The translations under genes were made by a program, and so were the position numbers. The notes under the pieces were generated by a model. The model saw only the letters and a list, made by a program, of their open reading frames with translations. It did not search any database and was not told where the DNA came from. A stretch of 64,000 bases of DNA from Cyanobium sp. CH-040 (lineage in GTDB: Bacteria; Cyanobacteriota; Cyanobacteriia; PCC-6307; Cyanobiaceae), in NCBI RefSeq assembly GCF_024346135.1, contig NZ_JAGQCJ010000001.1:310001-374000 (forward strand), in the 5' to 3' direction. Numbering within the stretch: the first letter of the stretch is position 1; every line of letters starts with the position of its first letter. Positions 55,948-64,000 of this stretch are shown here, piece by piece.

Positions 55948-57354
55948 ATGCCAGTGCCCTTGGCCCAGATGCTCGGTCCTGCCCTGCCCCACCCTGGGCT
56001 GCCCCTGCCGCCGCTGCTTCTGGAGGTGGGCAGCCATCAGCTGGAGGTGACGGAAACCCTCATCGCCGTGGGTGAGTTCCTGGTGATCTTCGTGGCCGCC
56101 CGCCTCCTGGCCGAGTTGCTGGTGCGCATCCAGCTGCCCTCCATCCTCGGAGAACTGGTGGCCGGCGTGCTGATCGGCGTGTCCGGGCTGCACCTGATCG
56201 TGCCCCCCGAAACCCAGGCCCAGCTCAGCGCTGGCCTGCTCGGCCTGGTGGGATCCCTGGCGGAGGTCACCCCGGAAACCGTGCAGGAGGTGTACAGCGA
56301 AACCTTCTCCAATCTCCAGGCCGTGTCGCAGATCGGCCTGTTCGCGCTGCTCTTCCTCACCGGCCTGGAAAGCGAGCTGGACGAGCTGGTGGCCGTTGGA
56401 CTGCAGGCCACCACCGTGGCGGTGACGGGGGTGGTGCTGCCCTTCGCCCTCGGCACCGCCGGTCTCTACTACCTCTTCCACGTGCCGCTGATTCCGGCGA
56501 TCTTCGCCGGAGCGGCGATGACCGCCACCTCCATCGGCATCACCGCCAGCGTGTTCGGAGAGCTCAAGTTCCTCAAGACCCGCGAGGGGCAGACCGTGAT
56601 CGGCGCCGCCGTGCTCGATGACATCCTCGGCATCGTCATCCTGGCGGTGGTGGTGAGCCTGGCCGGTGGCGCCGGCTTCACCATCGGGCCGATCCTCAAG
56701 CTGGTGGCCGCCGCCGGCGTGTTCGTGGCCGCGGCCCTCTTCCTGAGCCGCACCGCCGCGCCGGGTTTCGACTGGCTGCTCGATCGCCTCAAGGCTCCCG
56801 GCGAGGTGGTGGTGGCCTCGTTCGTGATCCTCTGCCTGAGCTGCTTCGCGGCTCAGGCCATCGGCCTGGAGGCGGCCCTGGGGGCCTTCGCCGCCGGCCT
56901 GATCCTCAGCTCCTCCAAGCACACCCACGCCATCGATGCGGCGCTCAAGCCCCTGGTGGCCCTGTTCGCCACGATCTTCTTCGTGCTGATCGGCACCGGC
57001 ATGGACCTGGGGGTGCTCAACCCCTTCAATCCCGACAACAAGGAGGGGCTGATCATCGCCGGCTTCCTGCTCACCGTGGCCATCGTCGGCAAGATCGCCG
57101 CCGGCTGGAGCTACGTGAGCAAGGAGAAGACCAACCGGCTGGTGGTGGGTCTGGGGATGATGCCCCGCGGTGAGGTGGGCCTGATCTTCCTGGGCCTCGG
57201 CACCCAGGCCGGCCTGCTCACCAAGCCCCTGGAGGCGGCGATCCTGCTGATGGTGATCGGCACCACCTTCCTGGCGCCGATCCTGCTACGTGTGGTGCTG
57301 CGCGGCAGCAGCGGAGGCCCCGACCTTGACCCCCTCGCCGAAATCCCCACCTGA
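55948..57354 (+). CDS. Cation:proton antiporter (CPA2/KefB-NapA type)
   Basis: The 468-residue membrane protein has about 12 hydrophobic segments. Family features are LPSILGELVAGVLIGVSGLHLI (helix 2), FLTGLESELDELVAVG, AAMTATSIGITASVFGEL, the ion-binding Asp-Asp pair in GAAVLDDILGIVILAVV, and MPRGEVGLIFLGLG near the C-terminus. It exchanges Na+ or K+ for protons across the plasma or thylakoid membrane. An insertion of about 40 residues between the first helices (PPETQAQLSAG..TVQEVYSETF) is the least conserved part. It overlaps the next gene by 29 nt. Confidence 0.9.
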   Translation: MPVPLAQMLGPALPHPGLPLPPLLLEVGSHQLEVTETLIAVGEFLVIFVAARLLAELLVRIQLPSILGELVAGVLIGVSGLHLIVPPETQAQLSAGLLGLVGSLAEVTPETVQEVYSETFSNLQAVSQIGLFALLFLTGLESELDELVAVGLQATTVAVTGVVLPFALGTAGLYYLFHVPLIPAIFAGAAMTATSIGITASVFGELKFLKTREGQTVIGAAVLDDILGIVILAVVVSLAGGAGFTIGPILKLVAAAGVFVAAALFLSRTAAPGFDWLLDRLKAPGEVVVASFVILCLSCFAAQAIGLEAALGAFAAGLILSSSKHTHAIDAALKPLVALFATIFFVLIGTGMDLGVLNPFNPDNKEGLIIAGFLLTVAIVGKIAAGWSYVSKEKTNRLVVGLGMMPRGEVGLIFLGLGTQAGLLTKPLEAAILLMVIGTTFLAPILLRVVLRGSSGGPDLDPLAEIPT

Positions 57355-57943
57355 GCCACTGCCCGACGCCCCGATTGCCGATCCCCTGCCTCCTGCAGCC
57401 AACACCCCTGCCCTGCTGGAGCTGCCGCGGCGCTGGGGCCTGAGCTGGGGCGGCTGGTTGGACAACCGCCGCGGCGAGTGGTGGCTGCTGGCCCAGCTGC
57501 TCCTGATCACGGCCCACCTGCTGCCGGCCTGGCCGGCGCCGGGTTCCTGGGGGTATGCCTGGCCCCTGCCCCTGGCTCTCAGTGGTGCCGTGCTGCTGGT
57601 GCTGGGCCTGGTCCTCGCCCTGCGGGCCTTCCTGCGCCTGGGCTCCAGCCTCACCCCCCTGCCGGAGCCGATGGCGGACGCGGCGCTGGTGATCTCCGGT
57701 CCCTACGCCCGCTGCCGCCATCCGCTCTACCAGGCGGTGCTGGTCTGCTCGCTGGGCATGGCCCTGGCCCTGGGCAGCCTGCTGCACCTGGCCCTGCTGC
57801 TCGCCCTGGTGGGGGTGCTGGGGGGCAAGGCCCGGCGCGAGGAGCGCGCCCTGGAGCGCCTGCATCCCGATTACGCCGCCTACCGCAGCCGCACGCCGGC
57901 GATCATTCCCCGCTGTCCCTGGCTTGACTGGCGAGCGCTGTGA
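57326..57943 (+). CDS. Isoprenylcysteine carboxyl methyltransferase-like membrane protein
   Basis: The 205-residue protein has a Pro-rich N-terminus, four or so membrane helices and the ICMT/phospholipid methyltransferase-like signature: LVISGPYARCRHPLYQAVLVCSLGMALALGS, then REERALERLHPDYAAYRSRTPAIIPR. R-H-P-x-Y and the later E-E...H-P-x-Y bind SAM. It methylates a lipid-like substrate, unidentified. TTG 57326 is chosen because GGAGG lies exactly 8 nt upstream, inside the antiporter gene. Its 3' end overlaps the convergent small membrane-protein gene by 41 nt. Confidence 0.78.
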   Translation: MTPSPKSPPEPLPDAPIADPLPPAANTPALLELPRRWGLSWGGWLDNRRGEWWLLAQLLLITAHLLPAWPAPGSWGYAWPLPLALSGAVLLVLGLVLALRAFLRLGSSLTPLPEPMADAALVISGPYARCRHPLYQAVLVCSLGMALALGSLLHLALLLALVGVLGGKARREERALERLHPDYAAYRSRTPAIIPRCPWLDWRAL

Positions 57944-58211
57944 AGGCGCCCCAGCCGGCGGCGATCAGCCCCAGGCTGCTGGCCCAGCCGGGCCCCAGCG
58001 CCCAGCTCAGGGCCAGGTTGGCGATCGCCCCCACCGCCAGGGCCAGCAGCAGGCTGCCGGCCACCAGCACCAGCTGCTGCACCGGTTCGGGCAGGCTGCC
58101 GGCCGCCAGCGCCGCCTCCAGCCGTGCCAGCGGCAGGCTCAGGGGCAGATAGAGCGCCAGCGCCCAGAAGGCAGTGCCGGGCAGCAGCGGAATCCAGTGG
58201 GGCACAAGCAT
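57903..58211 (-). CDS. Small two- to three-helix membrane protein
   Basis: The 102-residue hydrophobic protein (HWIPLLPGTAFWALALYLPLSL, LVLVAGSLLLALAVGAIANLAL, SLGLIAAGWGAFTALASQA) begins at ATG 58211. No family is recognised. The case for a gene is the membrane-protein-like composition and the fit between two genes. Against it, 41 nt overlap the convergent methyltransferase gene, and GC-rich antisense frames can look hydrophobic. Confidence 0.45.
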   Translation of the reverse strand: MLVPHWIPLLPGTAFWALALYLPLSLPLARLEAALAAGSLPEPVQQLVLVAGSLLLALAVGAIANLALSWALGPGWASSLGLIAAGWGAFTALASQARDSGE

Positions 58212-58290
58212 GCGGGCACGGGGTGGATCGCGCAGCGGAACCGGCTCCGGTGCGTGCTCCCTAGCATCGACCACCCCCCGCAACACCGTG

Positions 58291-59241
58291 GTGAGTGCCG
58301 CGATCCGCGTCGAACCCTGGCAGCACCTCGGCCACGCCGTGCATGCCGTGACCGCCACTCCGGAGCATCCGCAGGGCCCGGCGCTGCTGCTGGTGCACGG
58401 CTTCGGGGCCTCCACCGACCACTGGCGCCACAACCTGCCGGTGCTGGCCGGCCGCCACGAGGTGCACGCCATCGATCTGCTCGGTTTCGGGCGCAGCGCC
58501 AAGCCCGCCGGCCTCGGCTACGGCGGTGCCCTCTGGCGTGACCAGCTGGCCGCCTACGTGGCCGAGCGCATCGGCCGGCCCACGGTGCTGATGGGCAATT
58601 CCCTCGGCGGCTTCGCCTCCCTGGCGGCCGGTGCGGCCCTGGGCCACCAGGCGGCCGGCGTGGTGCTGCTCAATGCCGCCGGGCCCTTCAGCGACGAGCA
58701 GGCGCCGCCGCAGGGCTGGGGCGCCATCGCCCGCCAGACCATCGGCGCTGCACTGCTGCGCAGCCCGGTGCTCCAGCGGCTGCTGTTCGAGAACCTGCGC
58801 CGGCCGGCCACCATCCGCCGCACCCTCAATCAGGTGTACGTCGACCGCACCAACGTCGATGAGGAGCTGGTGGAGGCGATCCGGCGGCCCTCGCTGGATC
58901 CGGGGGCCTTCGGGGTGTTCCGCACCGTGTTCGACATCCCCCGCGGCCAGCCCCTCGATGAGCTGTTCGCCCAGCTCACCTGCCCGCTGCTGCTGCTCTG
59001 GGGCATCTGCGACCCCTGGATCAACGCCGCCGGCCGCCGCGCCGCCTTCCAGCGGCACGCACCGGCCGCCACCACCGAGGTGGTGCTGGAGGCCGGCCAC
59101 TGCCCCCACGACGAGGTGCCGGAGCAGGTCAATGCCGCCCTGCTGGCGTGGCTGGCCGGGCTGAGCGGGGCTAGGGCGGAGGCTGAACCCCCGGCAGCCG
59201 CCCCCGTGCCAGCTGTTGCTTCGGATCGAACTGCCGCTTGA
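58291..59241 (+). CDS. Alpha/beta-fold hydrolase
   Basis: The 316-residue protein has LLLVHGFGASTDHWRHNLPVLAG (oxyanion loop HGFG), LLGFGRSAKP, the nucleophile elbow LMGNSLGGFASLA (G-N-S-L-G), the acid in LLLWGICDPWIN and the His in LEAGHCPHDEVPEQV, a complete Ser-Asp-His triad. It resembles the cyanobacterial/chloroplast hydrolase group that includes pheophytinase-like enzymes; the substrate is unproven. The start, GTG 58291 (or 58288), is inferred from where homology begins. The last 71 nt overlap the end of the opposing oxidase gene. Confidence 0.85.
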   Translation: MSAAIRVEPWQHLGHAVHAVTATPEHPQGPALLLVHGFGASTDHWRHNLPVLAGRHEVHAIDLLGFGRSAKPAGLGYGGALWRDQLAAYVAERIGRPTVLMGNSLGGFASLAAGAALGHQAAGVVLLNAAGPFSDEQAPPQGWGAIARQTIGAALLRSPVLQRLLFENLRRPATIRRTLNQVYVDRTNVDEELVEAIRRPSLDPGAFGVFRTVFDIPRGQPLDELFAQLTCPLLLLWGICDPWINAAGRRAAFQRHAPAATTEVVLEAGHCPHDEVPEQVNAALLAWLAGLSGARAEAEPPAAAPVPAVASDRTAA

Positions 59242-60400
59242 CGGTCTCGATCAGCGGCCGCGAGGGCGCATCCAGCCAGGCCGGGATGGCGGTCGCCGCC
59301 GGCCCCGGCGGCTGGCGCAGCACGGTGAGGTGGCCGCCCAGTTCACGGCAGCGGCGCCGCAGGGCCTCCACCCGGTAGGCGGGCAGCTGGGCCGCGCTGC
59401 CCCAGATGTCACCCAGGCCGCTGCCGGCGCCGATCACGGCGCTCGCGCCGTCAAGCTCGCGGGCCCGCAGCAGTTCGTCCGTGCGGCGGGGGGGCACGCC
59501 GGCCCGCAGCAGCCAGGCGGGTCGGGGGGCGGATGATCCCCGGCCCAGCTCCAGGTGGGCCTCGAGCCGTTCGGGGTCCAGCACCTCGGTGCGCACCCCG
59601 GCCTGGTCCGCCTGCTGGCGGATGCAGGCGACCTGCTCCTCGAGGGTCTGGGGACTGATGCTGGCCAGGCTGACCAGCAGCGCCTCGGCCCCGGCAGCGT
59701 CCGCCGCGTCCGGCAGGGTGCGGCGGTGCCAGTCGATGCGCTCGGGGCTGAGGCTGGAGCCGAGCAGCCAGCGGGCCAGGGGCTGAAGCTGCTGCAGGGG
59801 CCCGTGCAGCCAGAGGCCGCGGCGCTGGGGCGGCAGCGGCTGGGTGCGCAGGGTCACCTCGGTGATCAGCGCCAGCGACCCCCAGCTGCCGCACAGCAGC
59901 CGCATCAGGTCGTAGCCGGCCACGTTCTTCACCACCTTGCCGCCGGCGCGGGCGGCGGTGCCGTCCGCCCGCAGCAGGCCGATGCCGATCAGCTGGTCGC
60001 GCACGCCCAGATGGCGCTGGCGGTACCCGCCGGCCAGGCCCCGGGCGACGAGCCCGCCCACCGTGCCCGCGCCCAGGGCGTTCCCGCCGCCGGTCGCCGG
60101 CGCCTCGGCGGTGCCCCAGGGCCAGTCCAGGGTGAGCCACTGCCGGTGGCGTGCCAGTTCCTGCTGCAACACCACCAGTGGCGTGCCGGTCTGCACCGTG
60201 ACGGTGAAGTCGCCGGGGTTGTGCTCGACGATCCGATCCAGCCGGGCGGTGCTCAGCGCCAGCGGCGCGCTCCGCCCCGGACCCGGCTGAACCGGCGGCC
60301 CCCACTCCAGCCGGCTGCCGCTGCCGGCCGGCAGCCAGGGGGTGGCCTGCCGGTGCAGATCCCGCACCAGCTCCTGCAGCTCGTGGGGCTCAGGGCGCAT
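59171..60400 (-). CDS. glcE: FAD-binding oxidoreductase, glycolate oxidase GlcE-like subunit
   Basis: The 409-residue protein has a PCMH-type FAD domain: LSTARLDRIVEHNPGDFTVTVQTGTPLVVLQQELARHRQWLTLDWPW, then GGNALGAGTVGGLVARGLAGGYRQRHLGVRDQLIGIGLL, then GGKVVKNVAGYDLMRLLCGSWGSLALITEVTLR. Its C-terminal part ends VKRQFDPKQQLARGRLPG, typical of GlcE. It is one of three subunits that oxidise glycolate from photorespiration; glcD and glcF are not adjacent. ATG 60400 follows a GTG one codon before. It diverges from the kinase gene by 17 nt. Confidence 0.85.
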   Translation of the reverse strand: MRPEPHELQELVRDLHRQATPWLPAGSGSRLEWGPPVQPGPGRSAPLALSTARLDRIVEHNPGDFTVTVQTGTPLVVLQQELARHRQWLTLDWPWGTAEAPATGGGNALGAGTVGGLVARGLAGGYRQRHLGVRDQLIGIGLLRADGTAARAGGKVVKNVAGYDLMRLLCGSWGSLALITEVTLRTQPLPPQRRGLWLHGPLQQLQPLARWLLGSSLSPERIDWHRRTLPDAADAAGAEALLVSLASISPQTLEEQVACIRQQADQAGVRTEVLDPERLEAHLELGRGSSAPRPAWLLRAGVPPRRTDELLRARELDGASAVIGAGSGLGDIWGSAAQLPAYRVEALRRRCRELGGHLTVLRQPPGPAATAIPAWLDAPSRPLIETVKRQFDPKQQLARGRLPGVQPPP

Positions 60401-60417
60401 CACGGCACGATGGTGCC

Positions 60418-61944
60418 ATGGCCGCCGTTCCCCTCAAGATCGTCGTCTTCGATGACGACCCCACCGGCTCCCAGACCCTCCACAGCTGCCCGCTGCTGCT
60501 GCGCTGGGATGCCGCCAGCCTGCGCGCCGCTCTGGCCCACCCCTCGCCGTTCCTGTTCCTGCTGGCCAACACCCGCGCCCTCGACCCGCCGGCGGCCGCG
60601 GCGCGGGTGCGGGAGATCTGCCGGGCCCTGGGACCCGCCCTGGCGGAGGCCCGGGCCGCGGGCCTGGTGGAGCGCTGGCTGCTGGTGAGCCGCGGCGATT
60701 CCACCCTGCGCAGCCACTTTCCGCTGGAGCTGGAGGCGATCGCCGCCGAGCTGGCTGGGCCCGAGGGCTTCGATGCCACCCTGCTGGTGCCGGCCTTTCT
60801 GCCCGGCGGCCGCACCACCCGCGACGGCGTGCACCGCCTGCACGGCGAGCCGGTGCACACCACCGCCTTCGCCCGCGACCGGCTGCTGGGCTACCGCAGC
60901 AGCTATCTGCCCGCCTGGGTGGAGGAGAAGAGCGGCGGGCGCATCCCGGCGGCCGCGGTGGAGCGCATCGGCCTGGCGGAGCTGGATGCCGCCGCCGCCG
61001 AGCTGGCCGAAGGCGGCGCTGGTCGCGATGGCGATGGAGGCGCCGGCTGGCGTGCCCTCTGCGCCCGGCTGGCGGCGCTGGAGGATAACCGCTGTGTGGC
61101 GGTGGACGCCGAACGGCCGCAGCAGCTGGCGGCCCTGGGCGCCGCCGTGCGGGAGCTCACGGCGCCGGTCGGCGCCCCGTGGCGGGGCCGGCCGCGGCGG
61201 TTCCTGTTCCAGTCGGCGGCCAGCCTGCTCAACGCCCTGGCACCGATCGGCGCCCAGCCCCTGGACCCACCGGCCCTGGCGGGACTGCGCCGGCGTGACC
61301 CTGACGGGGCACCGCTGCCCGGCCTGGTGCTGGTGGGCTCCCATGTGCCCTTGGCCGATGCCCAGCTGGCGGCCCTGCTGGCGGAGCCCGGCTGCGCCGG
61401 CATCGAAGTCGAGGTGGCGAAGCTGGCCCGGGTGCTCGAGGGTCCGGTGCCAGATGCGCTGCTGGCCTCGCTGGAGCGCGGCTGGCTGCAGCGGCTGGAG
61501 GCGCAGCTGGCCGCCGGTCGCACGCCGGTGCTGTTCACCAGCCGGGGGGAGATCCACTGCCGCTCGGCCGGCGAACGCCGGCGGCTGGGGCTGGAGCTGG
61601 CGGGGCTGATGGCGCGGCTGGCCGCTGCCCTGGCGCCTCGCCTGGGCTATCTGATCAGCAAGGGCGGGATCACCACCCACACCCTGCTGGCCGAGGGCCT
61701 CGGGGCGGCCTGGGTGGAGCTGCAGGGCCAGATCCTGCCGGGGCTTTCCCTGGTGCGGCTGCCCGGGGATGGCGTCACGGGGACCCCGGAGCTGGCGGCT
61801 CTGCCGGTGGTCACCTTCCCCGGCAACCTGGGCGAGCCGGACACCCTGCGGCGTGCCTGGGAGTTGATGGAGTTCAGAGCCGGATCGGCTCCAGCGGCCG
61901 GCAGTGCCAGCCCCCGCCGCCCTGCTCCGCCACCAGGGGGGTGA
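60418..61944 (+). CDS. Four-carbon acid sugar kinase family protein (DUF1537/OtnK-like)
   Basis: The 508-residue protein opens with the family N-terminal motif VVFDDDPTGSQT. It continues with SRGDSTLRSHFPLELEAI and VPAFLPGGRTTRDGVHRLHGEPVHTT, and has in its nucleotide-binding C-terminal half VLVGSHVPLADAQ, YLISKGGITTHTLLAEGL and LPGDGVTGTPELAALPVVTFPGNLGEPDTL. Characterised members phosphorylate four-carbon sugar acids. In cyanobacteria the substrate is unknown; a link to the neighbouring glycolate-type oxidase is only suggested by the shared promoter gap. The last 71 nt overlap the convergent phosphoesterase gene. Confidence 0.85.
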   Translation: MAAVPLKIVVFDDDPTGSQTLHSCPLLLRWDAASLRAALAHPSPFLFLLANTRALDPPAAAARVREICRALGPALAEARAAGLVERWLLVSRGDSTLRSHFPLELEAIAAELAGPEGFDATLLVPAFLPGGRTTRDGVHRLHGEPVHTTAFARDRLLGYRSSYLPAWVEEKSGGRIPAAAVERIGLAELDAAAAELAEGGAGRDGDGGAGWRALCARLAALEDNRCVAVDAERPQQLAALGAAVRELTAPVGAPWRGRPRRFLFQSAASLLNALAPIGAQPLDPPALAGLRRRDPDGAPLPGLVLVGSHVPLADAQLAALLAEPGCAGIEVEVAKLARVLEGPVPDALLASLERGWLQRLEAQLAAGRTPVLFTSRGEIHCRSAGERRRLGLELAGLMARLAAALAPRLGYLISKGGITTHTLLAEGLGAAWVELQGQILPGLSLVRLPGDGVTGTPELAALPVVTFPGNLGEPDTLRRAWELMEFRAGSAPAAGSASPRRPAPPPGG

Positions 61945-63451
61945 GGCTGAAGCGCGGCGGTGTGCCGGCGTGCACATCCACCCGCAGGCCGGAGTAGATC
62001 CGGCGCAGCCCGGCGCCGTGGCCGTGGCGGCCGTGGAAGACGCGGGAGCGCGCCAGCGGGGTGCCGTCGTCAGCGCTGAGGATCGGCCCTTCCGGACGCT
62101 GGCGGCGCAGGCTGTAGCCGCTGCCGCCGCACACCACCCAGGGGATGCCGGCGTCGCCGTGGCCGCTGTCGCCCACCTCCACCACCTCCAGGCAGTGGGC
62201 GTGGCCGGCGAAGGCCAGGTCCAGCAGCGGCCGGTTGCCGGGTCGCTCCCCCAGGCGGGCGGCCACCCGGTCGAGCACCTGCTGCAGCTGGCGGCGCACC
62301 GCCAGGGTCTGGCCCTGGCTCCACTTGCTGGCCTCGGTGACCCAGGGGGGGTGGTGGAGCACCAGCAGCCGCCCGCGCACCGCCGGATTGCGCCAGGACG
62401 CCACCAGTTCCCGCTCGAACCAGGCCAGCTGCTCAGCGTCCAGCTGCGGCCGGCGGCCGGCCCGGGCGGCGGCGGCGCTGGCCCGTTGCTTGTCGATGTC
62501 GCGGATGCGCTCCTCCAGTTCCTCCACCCGGCCGAGGGCATCGGCACGGCTGTCATCCGCCTGGTCGTCGTGGCGTCCCGCCAGCCACTCGCCCCCCAGC
62601 TCGCGCAGCAGGACCACCTGCTCGGCCTCCAGAGCCTGGCGCTGCCACAGCAGGCCCTGGCCTTCGGCCGGGGCGTTGGCCTCGGCGAGGGGATCGTTGA
62701 AGGTGTTGGAGTCGAGGGCGAACAGATCGATGCCCGCCCAGCGGCTGGCGTAGTAGCGGTTGGGCAGGCGGGTGTAGCGGCCGGGGCGGTAGAGCAGGGC
62801 GCGCTGCCCATGGGGGCCGTCCACTGGAGCCGTGCGCGTGGCCGCCAGGTGGGCCGCCAGGCGGGCCTCCGGCACCGCCGCCAGCCCGTCCATGAAGGCC
62901 TCGCTCCAGGCCCCGCCGCAGAAGGAGCCGTGCCAGCCCACATCGAGGTTGAACCAGGGCCGCAGCAGGCGGCGCGGCAGGGCCGTGAGCAGCGACAGCA
63001 GCGCCAGGGGCAGGGGCAGGTCGTAGTAGTCGTGGTTGCCCAGCACCGGCAGGAAAGGCCGCCGGAACACCAGCCCGTCGTGGCGCAGCCGGCGCCAGTG
63101 CTCCCCCTCCACCAGCCATTCGCGGTAGGGGCGGATGAAGTTGCGGCGGTACTGCTCGCTGGAGCCCACCAGATACACCACATCCCCCGTGTGCAGCAGA
63201 AAGCGGGCGTCCTGGCCGTGGGCCAGCAGCAGCTCGGCCACCAGGCGCTGGGGGTCGTTGCGGCCGCGCCGGCCGGTGCCGCTGTCGCCGATCACCAGGA
63301 AGCTGAAGGCGCCGCTGCCACCGGGGTCGCCCTCCAGCACCAGCCGGCAGGGATCGATCCCGGCCGCGGCCAGGGCCGGGTGGCCCCAGCGCACCCGCGT
63401 CGCCATGCGCCGCACCTTGGTGGCGATGCCGGCTTCGCTGGCGAGATTCAT
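61874..63451 (-). CDS. Calcineurin-like metallophosphoesterase
   Basis: The 525-residue protein has the dimetal motifs in order: FLVIGDSGTGRRG (Asp), LLHTGDVVYL (GD), PVLGNHDYYDL (GNHD), LLVLHHPPWV and DLAFAGHAHCLEV (GHxH). A long insertion of about 150 residues between GNHD and the HH motif contains a helical, charged stretch (RVEELEERIRDIDKQRASAAAA). The tail is beta-rich. Likely a phosphatase or phosphodiesterase, substrate unknown. The start at 63451 overlaps the upstream lipid-kinase gene's stop by 4 nt, so the pair is cotranscribed. Confidence 0.88.
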   Translation of the reverse strand: MNLASEAGIATKVRRMATRVRWGHPALAAAGIDPCRLVLEGDPGGSGAFSFLVIGDSGTGRRGRNDPQRLVAELLLAHGQDARFLLHTGDVVYLVGSSEQYRRNFIRPYREWLVEGEHWRRLRHDGLVFRRPFLPVLGNHDYYDLPLPLALLSLLTALPRRLLRPWFNLDVGWHGSFCGGAWSEAFMDGLAAVPEARLAAHLAATRTAPVDGPHGQRALLYRPGRYTRLPNRYYASRWAGIDLFALDSNTFNDPLAEANAPAEGQGLLWQRQALEAEQVVLLRELGGEWLAGRHDDQADDSRADALGRVEELEERIRDIDKQRASAAAARAGRRPQLDAEQLAWFERELVASWRNPAVRGRLLVLHHPPWVTEASKWSQGQTLAVRRQLQQVLDRVAARLGERPGNRPLLDLAFAGHAHCLEVVEVGDSGHGDAGIPWVVCGGSGYSLRRQRPEGPILSADDGTPLARSRVFHGRHGHGAGLRRIYSGLRVDVHAGTPPRFSLTPLVAEQGGGGWHCRPLEPIRL

Positions 63452-64000
63452 GGGGCCACGGCCAGCGGCGTGACCACGCTGAGGGCGCCGGGCCGGCAGC
63501 GGATGTGGACGCTGGCGGTGGTGATCATCTCGCCGTCCACCACCAGCCTCTGCGGGGCGTCGGTGTCGATGCGGATCTCGCGCGCCCGCAGGCACAGCAG
63601 GTCGGGGTGGCTGGTGGGGGACTGCACCACCGCCGAGGCCATCAGGGCCGCCAGGGCGTTGAGGCCCTGCAGCCGGCTGGCGGGGGTGGCCACGGTGATC
63701 TCCAGCAGGCCGTCGTCGGGCACCACCGCCCCGAAGCCCTGGGCCAGCACGGAGGTGGCGGGGGCCACGTTGGCCACGGTGATGGCCGCCGCCTGCAGCT
63801 CGCTGGTCTTGCCGTCGATCGTCAGGCGCGCCTGGAAGGGCTGCTGGCTGAGCAGCTGCTGGGCGCCGGCGAGCACATAGGCCAGTGCTCCCAGCCGGGT
63901 CTTGAGTTCACGGCTGGCGCGCTCCACCATGCCCGCCTCGAAGCCCAGCCCCGCCAGCAGCACCATCGGCCGGCCGTTGCACACACCGATGTCGAGCCGC
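63448..64000 (-). CDS. Diacylglycerol/lipid kinase family protein (C-terminal part, cut by window edge)
   Basis: About 184 residues are visible and the 5' part lies beyond base 64000. The visible part reads VLLAGLGFEAGMVERASRELKTRLGALAYVLAGAQQLL, ARLTIDGKT, ITVANVAPATSVLAQGFGAVVPDDGLLEITVA and LVVDGEMI, matching the C-terminal domain of the DAGK/YegS/sphingosine-kinase fold (G-x-G-F-E-A, N-x-x-P, P-D-D-G-L-L-E, D-G-E). It probably phosphorylates a lipid. The N-terminal GGDGT catalytic loop is outside the window. Confidence 0.83.
   Translation of the reverse strand, partial: RLDIGVCNGRPMVLLAGLGFEAGMVERASRELKTRLGALAYVLAGAQQLLSQQPFQARLTIDGKTSELQAAAITVANVAPATSVLAQGFGAVVPDDGLLEITVATPASRLQGLNALAALMASAVVQSPTSHPDLLCLRAREIRIDTDAPQRLVVDGEMITTASVHIRCRPGALSVVTPLAVAP

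Overview
The window is a high-GC chromosomal segment of a cyanobacterium, most likely a picocyanobacterium of the Cyanobium / alpha-Synechococcus type. The lineage call rests on photosystem I psaC, the photosynthetic NDH-1 subunit ndhS, a cyanobacterial-type ergothioneine (egt) cluster with its two cyanobacterial hercynine-associated proteins, thiC behind a TPP riboswitch, and densely packed small hypothetical genes typical of the group. No species can be named from the sequence alone.

Layout. 1-21271: ordinary core genome. It holds the end of ahcY, ssb, the mreBCD cell-shape operon, an ABC sugar-binding lipoprotein, an OmpR-type regulator, lysS, the egtB-egtD-hercynine cluster with a divergent cysteine-synthase homologue, a kinase-like membrane protein, smpB, ruvB, a TPR protein, an M20 amidohydrolase, a HEAT-repeat protein and riboswitch-controlled thiC.

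21272-29478: a sharply different island with lower GC, short orphan genes all on the + strand, and at least six imperfect palindromes of 86-103 nt that start with AAC and end with GTT. These look like integron attC recombination sites. No integron integrase gene lies in the window, so the island is best read as an integrase-less cassette array (a CALIN). Its cargo is a two-TM orphan, a Mrr-like nuclease/STAND NTPase (candidate phage defence), a DUF4160/DUF2442 pair, a secreted orphan, hicAB, a GNAT acetyltransferase, a VOC (glyoxalase-fold) gene and mazEF. In both hicAB and mazEF the toxin gene carries nonsense and rearrangement lesions while the antitoxin is open. The VOC gene is also interrupted by a nonsense codon at a probable Trp position.

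29612-41535: accessory but mostly host-like genes: an O-methyltransferase, a retropepsin-like protease, a large hydrolase-like membrane protein, an alpha/beta hydrolase and katG. They are followed by an AT-richer 822-residue cadherin-like surface or secreted protein.

41935-64000: core metabolism again. It holds tkt, fabF-acpP, psaC, glmS, a mannose-1-phosphate guanylyltransferase, rimM, ndhS, rnc-rnpB, tRNA-Arg(CCU), a MIF-like tautomerase, glgP, a CPA2 antiporter, an ICMT-like methyltransferase, a glycolate-oxidase-like subunit, a DUF1537 kinase, a metallophosphoesterase and a truncated diacylglycerol-kinase-family gene at the edge. Genes are tightly packed, with 1-4 nt stop/start overlaps and several convergent antisense overlaps.
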